Below, piece by piece: positions 34,118-43,124 of a DNA stretch of 52,345 bases. A program made the position numbers and the translations under genes. This DNA comes from Rhodospirillales bacterium. GTDB taxonomy: Bacteria; Pseudomonadota; Alphaproteobacteria; Rhodospirillales; Casp-alpha2. The stretch spans positions 1 to 52,345 of the forward strand of contig JABMOG010000040.1 of assembly GCA_013204265.1 (NCBI GenBank). Direction: 5' to 3'. The notes under the pieces are model-generated. The model saw nothing but the letters and a program-made list of their open reading frames with translations, ran no database searches and was not told the origin of the DNA. Positions within the stretch are counted from its first letter, which is position 1, and each line of letters starts with the position of its first letter.

Positions 34118-36912
34118 TGGGCAACATGAAATTGCGCTCGCCGCTGGCCATGGCGGCTCTTTTTTTGGGGCTGGCCCTTGTTGTCGCTTTCCCGGCGCTG
34201 TTTGCCCGCGATATCTATCGGGAATGGCGGGGCGGGCATGTGGCCCTGTTCCAGCATTTCCCCGCTCATGACTGGATATCCTATCGCAGCAACATGTTTG
34301 TCAATTGGGTGACCGCCCAATTCGGGGGCGGCGGCAAGATGGGGTTGGACCCGGTGCGTCTTTATATATCGGAACAGGACATCCAGGCGCTGTCGTCGGA
34401 TATTCCTGGGTCGGTCAAGAAAAAAAAGGCCGGGCGGATGATCTATCCCGATGGTTCCTTACGGCAGGTCAAAATTTGTCACCGCGGGGATAATCCCGTC
34501 AATTGGCTATTTGCCAAGAAATCCTGGCGGGTCAAAACCAGGAAGAAAAGAACCATCGGCAACATTCGGTCTTTCAATTACATCGCGCCGCAGGACCCGG
34601 TGATGGTCGATACATATTTTTATAATACCCTGGCTAGAACCGTCGGTCTGCCGGCGGCAAAAAGCCGTCTGGTATCCATGTATATAAATGACGACTATCA
34701 AGGCGTCTTGACCGAAGTCGAACAGCTCGACGAAAGTTTCCTGCGCAACTCAGGCTTCATGCCTGTGAACTTGTACAAGGGCGAGCAGCGTATGTCGGAA
34801 AAGCGGTACGGGTCGGATTTCGACTTATTTTCAAATCCGGCGTTGTGGCGAAAAACATCGAAAAACAACTCTACCATTGCCCTGGATGTTGCCGATGCCG
34901 CGGAAAGTGATCTGGACCTGCGCTATTTTCTGGAACTTGTCGGCAAGGCGGAAACATCCACCAAGGCATTTAGCCGCCTGAAAATCGTGGCACCCCTTGA
35001 CGCGTGGACCAGGTTTGCGGCATTTGAAATTCTCACCCAAAGCCCTTATGACGCTCGCCATAATGCTCGCCTGATTGCCGATATATGGCGCGGCACCGTG
35101 ACCCCGATTATACACGACCCCCAGGCGATTATTGTGGAAACGCCCGATCAGGTAAAATTTGACAGGCCCGGCAGCCGCGTCGCGGTCTTGCGCCTGTATA
35201 GCCAAAGCAGTGAATTTCGCCTGATGGTGCGCAGCGAATTATGGCGCTTGGTGACATCGCGCGTCCTGAGCAAAGCGCTGGCGGACCTTGAAACCCTGAG
35301 GTCCCGGATCGAAGCATCGGTGGCACGGGACCCGTTTTTGTTTCAGTCCCTTGGTGGTGAATCGCTCCTTGGGTTTGATTATGGCGAACAGTTCGATCGT
35401 TTCGTGCGGTCCGGCCAGCTTATCGAATCGGAATTGACCCGCAGGCTTGGCGCGCCGGTGAATGCCCGCTGGCATCAGGCGGGCCGTGACCGGATCGCCG
35501 TTGATGTTGCCGGCCAAGTCCCCTTGGGCGGTTTGCGCCTGCACTTGGAAGCGGCAAGCGTGGCGCCGTCGATGGTGTATTGGGATGCCAACGCAAACGG
35601 CGTTATTGATTTAAGCGATACGCCACTGCCCATGACCCGGTCGTCGCAGTCGTTGGTGATCGACGCCGCCTTGTTGCCCAACTGGTTGGCGGTGACCACG
35701 CCGGACGTTCTTCGCAACGAGAATTATGGCTACGAGCCACAGGTGCGCCCGGCGCGGTTCTTGTTGCTGGGTGACGGCCCCCTGAAAATTGACCGCATCG
35801 AGGCGATCAATGCGCTGACTGGAACGGCGACGAAAATGGCCAAAGGCGATTTGTCGGGAACAACACCGGCCCACCTGAATTTGCCGGTGATTTCCCCATC
35901 AATCAAGGCGCCTGTTATGTGGTCAGGAACCCTGGATATTACGACCGATCGCATCATCGATCACCCGGTGCGCATCGCTCCCGGCACAGTCATCCGCATG
36001 GGACCCGGGGCGAGCGTTATTTTTAGGGACAAATTAACGGCCATCGGCAGCGCCGAAGCGCCCATAAAAATCGAACCGCTAGGCGATGACATTGTATGGG
36101 GAACCTTTGCCTTGGCTGGCAATAAAACCAGCGGATCGCGCCTTGCGCACGTGGACATTCGCGGCGGCAGTGGAGACGCCATTGGGATGTTGCGGTTTAC
36201 TGCCATGTTGTCGATTCACGATACATCTGACGTTATCTTTTCGGCGCTTCACCTGGAACAAAACAAAGCCGAAGACGACATGATGCACGTCATATATAGC
36301 CAGGGTATTGTTATCGACGGGTCGCGCTTTGATAATGCCAAATCGGATGCCGTAGATATAGATATATCGTCGGTCAGAATTCTAAATTCGGCCTTTTCCA
36401 ATTCTGGCAATGACGCGATCGACCTGATGGAATCCCGCGTAGTTGTCAGTGGCGTGACCATTGAAGGTTCCGACGACAAAGGAATTTCGGTCGGCGAAAA
36501 GACCGATGTGCTGGTCGTCGATACCACAATCAGCAATTCAAAAATTGGTGTCCAATCGAAGGACGGGTCCCTTGCGACCATTGTCCATTCGCAATTCACG
36601 GGCAACGACAGGGACCTAAATGCCTATTGGAAAAATTGGCGCTATGGAACCGGGGGCCGGATAAATGTCGATAAATCAGTTTTTTTGCCAAGTGCATCCC
36701 GTGACGCCAACATCAGTGCCGAAAAACGCTCCGGGATCGTTGTTCATGACAGCTTGTTATTGCCCCCGTTGAAACAGGACAAACGAGTTAAATATTTTGA
36801 CATATCGAGTGGCCGAGAAGCGGTGACGAAGCAATACGAATTTGGATTGGCCGAACGGATGAGTCGCGCAGACCTGCGCCAAAGCCCTGAAGTCAGAGGG
36901 CCACGACCGTGA
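34117..36912 (+). CDS. CotH-domain protein with C-terminal right-handed beta-helix
   Basis: The 931-aa protein has an N-terminal membrane segment (LAMAALFLGLALVVAFPALF). A CotH-type kinase-like domain follows (about 80-420), with AKKSWRVKTRKK, MYINDDYQGVLTEVEQLDE and HDPQAI where CotH kinases hold ATP and metal. After a beta-rich linker, residues about 600-880 form short repeats (IHDTSDVIFSAL, SDAVDIDISSVRI, GNDAIDLMESRVVVSGVTI) of a pectate-lyase-like helix. CotH proteins phosphorylate proteins or sugars in some bacteria; the target here is unknown. The beta-helix could bind a polysaccharide. TGATG overlap with the previous gene. Confidence 0.75.
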   Translation: MGNMKLRSPLAMAALFLGLALVVAFPALFARDIYREWRGGHVALFQHFPAHDWISYRSNMFVNWVTAQFGGGGKMGLDPVRLYISEQDIQALSSDIPGSVKKKKAGRMIYPDGSLRQVKICHRGDNPVNWLFAKKSWRVKTRKKRTIGNIRSFNYIAPQDPVMVDTYFYNTLARTVGLPAAKSRLVSMYINDDYQGVLTEVEQLDESFLRNSGFMPVNLYKGEQRMSEKRYGSDFDLFSNPALWRKTSKNNSTIALDVADAAESDLDLRYFLELVGKAETSTKAFSRLKIVAPLDAWTRFAAFEILTQSPYDARHNARLIADIWRGTVTPIIHDPQAIIVETPDQVKFDRPGSRVAVLRLYSQSSEFRLMVRSELWRLVTSRVLSKALADLETLRSRIEASVARDPFLFQSLGGESLLGFDYGEQFDRFVRSGQLIESELTRRLGAPVNARWHQAGRDRIAVDVAGQVPLGGLRLHLEAASVAPSMVYWDANANGVIDLSDTPLPMTRSSQSLVIDAALLPNWLAVTTPDVLRNENYGYEPQVRPARFLLLGDGPLKIDRIEAINALTGTATKMAKGDLSGTTPAHLNLPVISPSIKAPVMWSGTLDITTDRIIDHPVRIAPGTVIRMGPGASVIFRDKLTAIGSAEAPIKIEPLGDDIVWGTFALAGNKTSGSRLAHVDIRGGSGDAIGMLRFTAMLSIHDTSDVIFSALHLEQNKAEDDMMHVIYSQGIVIDGSRFDNAKSDAVDIDISSVRILNSAFSNSGNDAIDLMESRVVVSGVTIEGSDDKGISVGEKTDVLVVDTTISNSKIGVQSKDGSLATIVHSQFTGNDRDLNAYWKNWRYGTGGRINVDKSVFLPSASRDANISAEKRSGIVVHDSLLLPPLKQDKRVKYFDISSGREAVTKQYEFGLAERMSRADLRQSPEVRGPRP

Positions 36913-37658
36913 ACAAACTGGATGGCTTTCTTGAAAAATTCGCCCGTTACGAATTCAAATATCTGCTGTCATTCGCCCGCAGTGTAGATATCGAAGAAGA
37001 AATTTCGCATTTTATGACCTATGATGGGCACATCCATCCCGAGCTTGAAAATTCTTATATCGTGCGCTCGCTTTACTTTGACAACGATTGGGCGAGCAAC
37101 TATTACCAAAAAACAGACGGCGAAATGTATCGTCGCAAATACCACCTTCGGACTTACGCCACATCTTATGACCCCGATGTGCCGCTGTATCTGGAAGAAA
37201 AAGGGCGGACCAATCAGCGAACCTACAAGCAGCGAGTGCCGATTTCATACGAGCACCTGGAAATTTTTGAAACCGCCGCTCTGCATGATCAGCTGTTGGG
37301 GCTGTATCCCGGGGTCGACCTGATTGAAGCCTTCGTTTTTGATTCAATCAGGAAGAATTTGAAACCAAAAGTCCTCGTTGATTACAAACGCCGCCCTTAT
37401 ACTAGTGAATTCGACATGAATTTCAGGGCGACCTTCGACAGCGAATTGCGGGCGACATCCACATCAACCTTGTTTCCGGACGCCGCCAGCAACTGGATTG
37501 AATTCGATGCCGGCTATAAGATACTGGAAATCAAGTTTCACCGCCGAATTCCGGCCTGGTTTCACCGCGCGCTTCAGGCCCATAATCTGAGCCGGATTTC
37601 AATTTCCAAATTTTGTCGCGGAATGGAAGTATGCGGGCTGGCGACAAACCTCGAATAG
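36909..37658 (+). CDS. VTC-domain (polyphosphate polymerase-like) protein
   Basis: The 249-aa protein is a VTC-like domain, in the triphosphate tunnel metalloenzyme group. RYEFKYLL, RSLYFDN, YRRKYHLRTY, LYLEEKGR, VDYKRRPY and ILEIKFHRR supply the alternating Arg, Lys and Glu residues that line the tunnel and bind nucleotide or polyphosphate. Yeast VTC4 makes polyphosphate; bacterial members beside CotH and DUF4956 have no settled role. It overlaps the CotH gene by 4 bp and precedes the DUF4956 gene by 15 bp. Confidence 0.85.
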   Translation: MNKLDGFLEKFARYEFKYLLSFARSVDIEEEISHFMTYDGHIHPELENSYIVRSLYFDNDWASNYYQKTDGEMYRRKYHLRTYATSYDPDVPLYLEEKGRTNQRTYKQRVPISYEHLEIFETAALHDQLLGLYPGVDLIEAFVFDSIRKNLKPKVLVDYKRRPYTSEFDMNFRATFDSELRATSTSTLFPDAASNWIEFDAGYKILEIKFHRRIPAWFHRALQAHNLSRISISKFCRGMEVCGLATNLE

Positions 37659-37673
37659 TGCGAAAGAATACAC

Positions 37674-38369
37674 ATGAAACCTGAACAAGCATTTTTTGAT
37701 CAAAGCGGATTGGCCTTCGTTTACGGGCCGACCGATATCCTTTTGAACATCAGCCTGGCATTCTTGTTGGGGCTGGCCATCGCAGTGGTTTACAAGAATA
37801 CCCACAAGGGGCTGAGCTATTCCCAATCCTTCATGGTGACGCTGGTCTTCATTTCGGTGGTTGTCGCCATCGTCATGATGATCATCGGCAACAATCTGGC
37901 CCGCGCTTTCGCCCTTGTTGGCGCGCTGTCGATCATTCGTTTTCGGACCGTCGTCAAAGATACCAAGGATATGGGATTTATCTTCATGACTTTGGCGGCG
38001 GGCATGGCGGCGGGCACGTCGAGCTATTTTCTGGCGGTGGTCGGCACCGCGTTTTTCGGCGTCGTCGCCGTGGTGCTCAGCATCACTAATTTCGGCTCGT
38101 TGTATAAATCCGAATTTATCCTGCGCTTCCGCACTCGAGCCGGGGAAGTCAGCGACGACCCGGCCTATTCCGCCGTACTTGCGAAACACGCAAAATCGGC
38201 CAACCTGCTGCATGTGGAGCCGTCTGGTGATGGCACATCACGTAAGTTGACGTTCGATATTTTAATGCGCAAGGACGGCGACCCGGAACGGCTGAGCACG
38301 GAAATTTCGGCCGTGGAGGGCGTATCAGAAGTGGTGCTGGTGGCCTCTAAAAGCGATGTCGATTATTAG
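37674..38369 (+). CDS. DUF4956 membrane protein
   Basis: The 231-aa protein has about four membrane segments in residues 20-135 (LNISLAFLLGLAIAVVY; FMVTLVFISVVVAIVMMIIG; ALVGALSIIRFRTVV; FLAVVGTAFFGVVAVVLSI), then a soluble C-terminal domain of about 90 aa. The GALSIIRFRT motif is typical of DUF4956. This family often sits with VTC-domain and CotH genes, as it does here. It may form a membrane channel or anchor for polyphosphate-linked activity; unproven. Confidence 0.85.
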   Translation: MKPEQAFFDQSGLAFVYGPTDILLNISLAFLLGLAIAVVYKNTHKGLSYSQSFMVTLVFISVVVAIVMMIIGNNLARAFALVGALSIIRFRTVVKDTKDMGFIFMTLAAGMAAGTSSYFLAVVGTAFFGVVAVVLSITNFGSLYKSEFILRFRTRAGEVSDDPAYSAVLAKHAKSANLLHVEPSGDGTSRKLTFDILMRKDGDPERLSTEISAVEGVSEVVLVASKSDVDY

Positions 38370-38381
38370 AAAGTCCGAACA

Positions 38382-39602
38382 TTGAACGCCCTCGTCATCA
38401 TTCAAGCCCGCATGGGCTCCCGGCGGTTTCCCGGAAAATCTCTTGCCGAGATCGATGGCAAGCCGATCCTATGGTGTTTGTTCCGGCAACTGTCCTACTG
38501 CGCATCCGGCATTACGATAATTTTGGCGACGACCACCGAAGAAATAGATGACCCGCTGGCGGCCTATGGGAACGAGCAAGGCTGGAATGTCTTTCGCGGT
38601 CATCCCGAAGATGTCCTGAGGCGCTATTATGACGCCGCCGTTGCTTTCGGTGCCAAGCCGGAAACCGTTATCGTCCGGGTTACCGGGGATGATATTTGGG
38701 CCGACCCCAAGATGATCGATGCGGCGATCAATTTGCATGCATCGTTTGCCGGGTGTATTGAAGTGGTCAGCACCTCGCGCAGCGATGAACTGCCCTACGG
38801 GGTCTATGTTGAATCTTATACCTTCCGCACGCTGGAAATCGCCAATCGGGAAGCCACCCAGTTGTTCGACCGCGAACATGTGTCGCCTTATATTTTCCGC
38901 GATCAACTGCGCTTTCCGCGAATAGAGATTAAGCCGAGCACCAAACTGATCGGCCCGGCCCTGTCCATCGACACACCGGAAGATCTGGAACGAAACAAGG
39001 CGTTCTACGGCCACCTAAAGGAAGAAGACGCCAAGCCCCCCTACCATGCCGCCGATGTGATTGGATTTACCAGCGTCGCCCCGGAAATATCGCTGGCCCG
39101 GCCGCATGTACGCTTCGCCAATGATGTCCTGGCCTATTCCAGGGATCCGGAATTCGCCCGCTTCAAGGAACTCGCGCCGATGTCGAGCCCGGCGGATGCA
39201 GAAATATTCACCCAGCAGTTGATAGACGACAACGTGGCGGGACGGCGTGATTACTGGATGATAATTGACGAAGCGACGGGTATCGCTATAGGCACCATTG
39301 GATTTATCATCGCTTCGTCAGCGCGACAGGGATCGGCCGATTTCGGTTTCGGCTTGTCGCACAGATACTGGAGCACCGATGCCCTTGTCCAGGCCGGTCG
39401 GAAGGTCATTGAATATGGTTTCGGCGAACTTGGTTTAGTCCGAATTCAAACGACGACCCACACGGGGAATACATTATCCATTAATTGTCTGAAGGCTCTT
39501 GGTTTCAAACAGGAAGCGGTGCTACCTGATTTTTACGACGCCGAAACAGGAAATAAAGAGGCTCTGTTGATGTATCTGAGCAAAAATGGCGAGAGCGCCT
39601 GA
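38382..39602 (+). CDS. SpsF-like cytidylyltransferase fused to GNAT domain
   Basis: The 406-aa fusion has an N-terminal SpsF/NeuA-like nucleotidyltransferase (1-225: IIQARMGSRRFPGKSL, RVTGDDIWADP, FDREHVSPYIF, SIDTPEDLERN). A C-terminal RimJ-like GNAT domain follows (about 240-402: GIAIGTIGFII, ADFGFGLSHRYW, NTLSINCLKALGF). It may be the CMP-nonulosonate synthetase (PseF role) joined to an N-acyltransferase (PseH role). The start is TTG 38382, right at the SpsF motif. A second, different SpsF fusion is at 18201. Confidence 0.8.
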   Translation: MNALVIIQARMGSRRFPGKSLAEIDGKPILWCLFRQLSYCASGITIILATTTEEIDDPLAAYGNEQGWNVFRGHPEDVLRRYYDAAVAFGAKPETVIVRVTGDDIWADPKMIDAAINLHASFAGCIEVVSTSRSDELPYGVYVESYTFRTLEIANREATQLFDREHVSPYIFRDQLRFPRIEIKPSTKLIGPALSIDTPEDLERNKAFYGHLKEEDAKPPYHAADVIGFTSVAPEISLARPHVRFANDVLAYSRDPEFARFKELAPMSSPADAEIFTQQLIDDNVAGRRDYWMIIDEATGIAIGTIGFIIASSARQGSADFGFGLSHRYWSTDALVQAGRKVIEYGFGELGLVRIQTTTHTGNTLSINCLKALGFKQEAVLPDFYDAETGNKEALLMYLSKNGESA

Positions 39603-39630
39603 CCGGCTTATTATCCTCATGGAGAACATA

Positions 39631-42036
39631 ATGACCAAGCCCCGTAATGATGATTTGCGCCCGCCGTTTTCGATCTATCCGGAATTTTTCCGCGCCATGG
39701 TCGAAAGCCACGGCGATACCATTCTTTTTACCGATGCAGATGGCCGCTACGAAATCAGCTATCGGCAGATTGGTCAGATGGTCGATCACGGTGTCGCGGC
39801 ATTGAACGAAAAAGGTTTGATGGCGGGTGACCGGGTATTGATCTGCCTTCCCAATTCGCCGGCATATTTTGCCGTATTTTCGGCCCTTATTTGCGCCGGA
39901 TGTATTCCGATTCTTGGCAACCCGGAAAACCCAAATCCGGAAATTGAAGACTTATGCAAACGTGCCGACGTCAAATTAATTATTGCCTCGCCAAACGACA
40001 TGGCGAATCGCAAAGGGATTACCGTTGCCGAAGTTATGGATTGCACGCCATTCCAACCAGCGTTCGACACGACGTCGCCGACAAAATCAGCAATGCCGGC
40101 AGAGAGTTCGCCTGACGACACCGCCTATATCATTTTTTCCGGCGGCACGTCTGGGCGGCCCAAGGGCTGCCGCATCACCCACGCCAATATTTTGGCCGAA
40201 GTTTATGCCATGGCCCGGGCCCACGATCTTCCTGATGATTGTACGCACCTTTGCATATTGCCGATGTATCATGCCTCGGCTTTATACAGGAGCGTCCTGA
40301 TACCGTTCTCGCAAGGCAGCAAGATCGTCATCGCGGAACAATTCAAGGTCGAAAAATTCTGGCACCTGCTTGATGAATTTTCCATCGGGTTTGCCCAGGC
40401 CGTGCCGTCTATCCTGACCGTATTGGTCGAACACCCGTCTGAACCAACCCCAGCCGTGCGCGACACCATGCATTTTATTGGCAGCGCATCGGCGCCACTG
40501 GCGAAATCACTGATTGAACGGTTTGAAAACCGCTTTGGAATTCCCGTTGCGCAGGCCTATGGGTTGACAGAAGCGACCTGCGGCGTGTTCTTCAACGACC
40601 CCAGATTACCCGACCGGCGTGCCGATTCTCCCGGCCGACCGATCGACATCGCCAGCGTCGAAATCCGCAATGAAGAAGGAAAGCCGCTGCCTGCTGGCCA
40701 GCAGGGTGAAATCGTCATTTCCGGGCCAATGATCACGGCGGGTTATATAGAAGACGATTTGTCTGCAAGCAAGCGGGTCGAAAACCAGATTTTGTTCACA
40801 GAAGACGTCGGCTTTTTCGATGAAAACGGATATCTGGTCATCGAGGGAAGGAAAACCGACATCGTACACCGTGGCGGCTTCAAAGTTTCGCCGACAGAGA
40901 TTGAAAGCGCGCTGAATGAACTGGACGGTGTGTTGACGGCAGTGGTGTTCGGCATCCCGCACGAGACCCTGGTCGAAGACCTGATTGCGATGGTCCGCCC
41001 TGATCAAGGCGGCACCATTACGGAAAACCAAATTCTTGATGCCCTGCACGACACATTGGCACCCTACAAGATACCGTCGCGCATCGGCTTTATCGATGAC
41101 GATTACCAGGCCGGCAGTTTCAAGAAATCGCGCCAGCACTATAAAGACAAATATATGGCACGTAGCGGCAAGACGGGCGGCGGTGTTGCCGCGGGGACCC
41201 ATGGAACCAGCGACAAACCACAAGCTTTTCTTGTCAGCGAAAACACCTACCTGCGGCCGTTATTAGAGGCCGATGTTAGCGGGCGGGGTTATATGGACGC
41301 GCTGATGGATCCGGAAATTCAAAAGTTTACTTTTGTCGGGATGTTTCCACAGAACGAAGAAAGTGTTCGTTCCTTCTGGGCCGGCCTGCAGCCACCGAAT
41401 GCCGCCGCCTTCGCCATTTGTGATCTGGAAACCGATGCCCACGTCGGCAACCTGATCCTGCGGATCAACTGGCCGGAACGGATTGCCGAGTTCGGGCGTT
41501 TTATTTTCCCGGACTTTCAAGGCGGTCCTTATTCAGAGCAGGGTATGCTATTGCTTATGGGGTATGTTTTTGACGACTTAAAGCTAAAACGGCTTTGGGG
41601 AGGAGGCGTCAATCCGGCATCCGTGCCATCGCTTGTTCGCCTTGGATTTACACTTGAAGGCACCATGCGCAAACATGTCATGCGACGCGGCGAATGGCTT
41701 GATACCTTCATGTTCGGGATGCTGGATACTGACTATGGGAACCTAAAAAAGGGCCTTCCCGTTGGCGATGCCGCAACGATAAAGCGCGAGGTTTCGGGCG
41801 ATCTTGAGGACCGGGTGCTGGCGGTCGTCGCCGAAGCTTTTTCCATAAATATCGACAATATCGCCTTCGACTCATCGCCCGCGGATCTCCGTCGTTGGGA
41901 TTCTCTTGGTGTTGTTCGTTTGTGGAGTTTGCTCGAAGAGCATTTCAACCTGAAGATTGAATCCAGTGCGATGGTCGCCCTCACATGCGTGGCGGATATT
42001 GTCGAAGTCATCGCCTCGCGGATGGTTGATGACTAA
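39631..42036 (+). CDS. Acyl-AMP ligase - GNAT - acyl carrier protein fusion
   Basis: The 801-aa protein joins three enzymes. Residues 1-510 are an ANL adenylation domain: P-loop SGGTSGRPKG (170-179), YGLTEA (310-315), ITAGY, EDVGFFDENGYLVIEGRKTD and the late Lys in GSFKKSRQ (K498/K499). Residues about 535-700 are a GNAT fold (LRPLLEADVSGRGYMDALMD; VGNLILRINW; VNPASVPSLVRLGF). Residues about 715-801 are an ACP, with S758 in WDSLGVV as the pantetheine site. It could activate a carboxylic acid, load it on its own ACP and pass it to an amino sugar. The start is ATG 39631 with GGAGA five bases upstream. Confidence 0.85.
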   Translation: MTKPRNDDLRPPFSIYPEFFRAMVESHGDTILFTDADGRYEISYRQIGQMVDHGVAALNEKGLMAGDRVLICLPNSPAYFAVFSALICAGCIPILGNPENPNPEIEDLCKRADVKLIIASPNDMANRKGITVAEVMDCTPFQPAFDTTSPTKSAMPAESSPDDTAYIIFSGGTSGRPKGCRITHANILAEVYAMARAHDLPDDCTHLCILPMYHASALYRSVLIPFSQGSKIVIAEQFKVEKFWHLLDEFSIGFAQAVPSILTVLVEHPSEPTPAVRDTMHFIGSASAPLAKSLIERFENRFGIPVAQAYGLTEATCGVFFNDPRLPDRRADSPGRPIDIASVEIRNEEGKPLPAGQQGEIVISGPMITAGYIEDDLSASKRVENQILFTEDVGFFDENGYLVIEGRKTDIVHRGGFKVSPTEIESALNELDGVLTAVVFGIPHETLVEDLIAMVRPDQGGTITENQILDALHDTLAPYKIPSRIGFIDDDYQAGSFKKSRQHYKDKYMARSGKTGGGVAAGTHGTSDKPQAFLVSENTYLRPLLEADVSGRGYMDALMDPEIQKFTFVGMFPQNEESVRSFWAGLQPPNAAAFAICDLETDAHVGNLILRINWPERIAEFGRFIFPDFQGGPYSEQGMLLLMGYVFDDLKLKRLWGGGVNPASVPSLVRLGFTLEGTMRKHVMRRGEWLDTFMFGMLDTDYGNLKKGLPVGDAATIKREVSGDLEDRVLAVVAEAFSINIDNIAFDSSPADLRRWDSLGVVRLWSLLEEHFNLKIESSAMVALTCVADIVEVIASRMVDD

Positions 42037-43114
42037 GTTTGCAGAGGCAAAAGGTTTCGTAGAAGTTCGTTACGGAAAAATTCCCCTAACGGCACCCTAT
42101 GATCTTTCATTCGCGACCCTGTCGTTGATTGATGTGTTTTATTTTGTTGTCCGCGCCGACGGTCGCATGGGAATTGGTGAAGCCACCCCGCTGCCTGGTT
42201 ACGGCGGAGAAACGGTCGAGGCTATCAAGGAACAATGCCACCAAATGGCGCGGTCCCTTGAAAAGGGGGTTGCCGCTTTTGACCTGGTAGATGAATTTTA
42301 TGGCGACACGCCGATGATGGCCAGCGCCTTGGCGTGTGCCATAGAGACCTGGCGTGAAGGTGAAGAAGTTGCGTTTTCCATGCCGGTTGGCGGGCCAATT
42401 CCGATGCTTGCCCCATGTTCTGGCCGTACGCCCTTGGCGGCGGCCCGATCTACCGAAAAACTGGTCAGTGATGGATACCGCACCATTAAAGTCAAAATCG
42501 GATGGGCCACTGTCGATGAAGATTCCGATAGAATAATGGCCATCGTAAATAGTTTACCCGCCGATGGGTGTATCCGCATCGACGCCAACCAGGGCCTGCA
42601 ACCGGACCAGGCATTGAGCCTGTGCAAGCGTCTCGAGGGGCTTCCCATAGAGCACCTGGAACAGCCATTTGCGCCCGACCAGTGGGAACAATTTCGTAAA
42701 CTGGCCGACGCGACAAGCCTTTCGCTGATGTTGGACGAATCGATTTGGCGGGCCGATGATCTGCGCCGGGCCGCCCAGTGTGGCGCCAAAGCGGTTAAAT
42801 TGAAGCTTTGCAAGCACCGGGGCATGGCCGACGTACGCGATCTTGTCCGTCAGGCGGAACGGCTTGGCATGGCAGTTGGATTCGGAAATGGTGTGCAGAC
42901 GTCTATCGGCAATCACCTGGAAGCCAGACTTTATACCGAACTGGGGCTGCAGGGCGCATCGGAAGGCAACGGTTTTTTGAAAATACTGGACCCGTTTGGC
43001 GGCGAAACCTTGCAGGTTCAAAGCGGTTATCTGAAAGACCAGGGACTTGGCAACCTGTCTTCACTAACAACCTGGGGCGAACAAATTGCCCATGCAGACT
43101 GTAGCAATATATAA
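42029..43114 (+). CDS. Enolase-superfamily enzyme (dipeptide epimerase / MLE-like)
   Basis: The 361-aa protein keeps the muconate-lactonizing subgroup active site. KVK at 154-156 and KLK at 257-259 are the base lysines on the two faces; D185 (DAN), E211 (EQP) and D236 (DES) bind Mg. GIGEATPLPGYGGE is the N-terminal cap motif. Members include o-succinylbenzoate synthases, N-succinylamino acid racemases and dipeptide epimerases. Following the ligase-GNAT-ACP gene with an 8-bp overlap, it may epimerise or dehydrate the acid that gene activates. Confidence 0.82.
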   Translation: MTKFAEAKGFVEVRYGKIPLTAPYDLSFATLSLIDVFYFVVRADGRMGIGEATPLPGYGGETVEAIKEQCHQMARSLEKGVAAFDLVDEFYGDTPMMASALACAIETWREGEEVAFSMPVGGPIPMLAPCSGRTPLAAARSTEKLVSDGYRTIKVKIGWATVDEDSDRIMAIVNSLPADGCIRIDANQGLQPDQALSLCKRLEGLPIEHLEQPFAPDQWEQFRKLADATSLSLMLDESIWRADDLRRAAQCGAKAVKLKLCKHRGMADVRDLVRQAERLGMAVGFGNGVQTSIGNHLEARLYTELGLQGASEGNGFLKILDPFGGETLQVQSGYLKDQGLGNLSSLTTWGEQIAHADCSNI

Positions 43115-43124
43115 GGCATAGAAC

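Noticed and set aside
37674-38369. MgtC/SapB-type transporter
   Set aside because: The GALSIIRFRT motif and CotH/VTC neighbours fit DUF4956 better.
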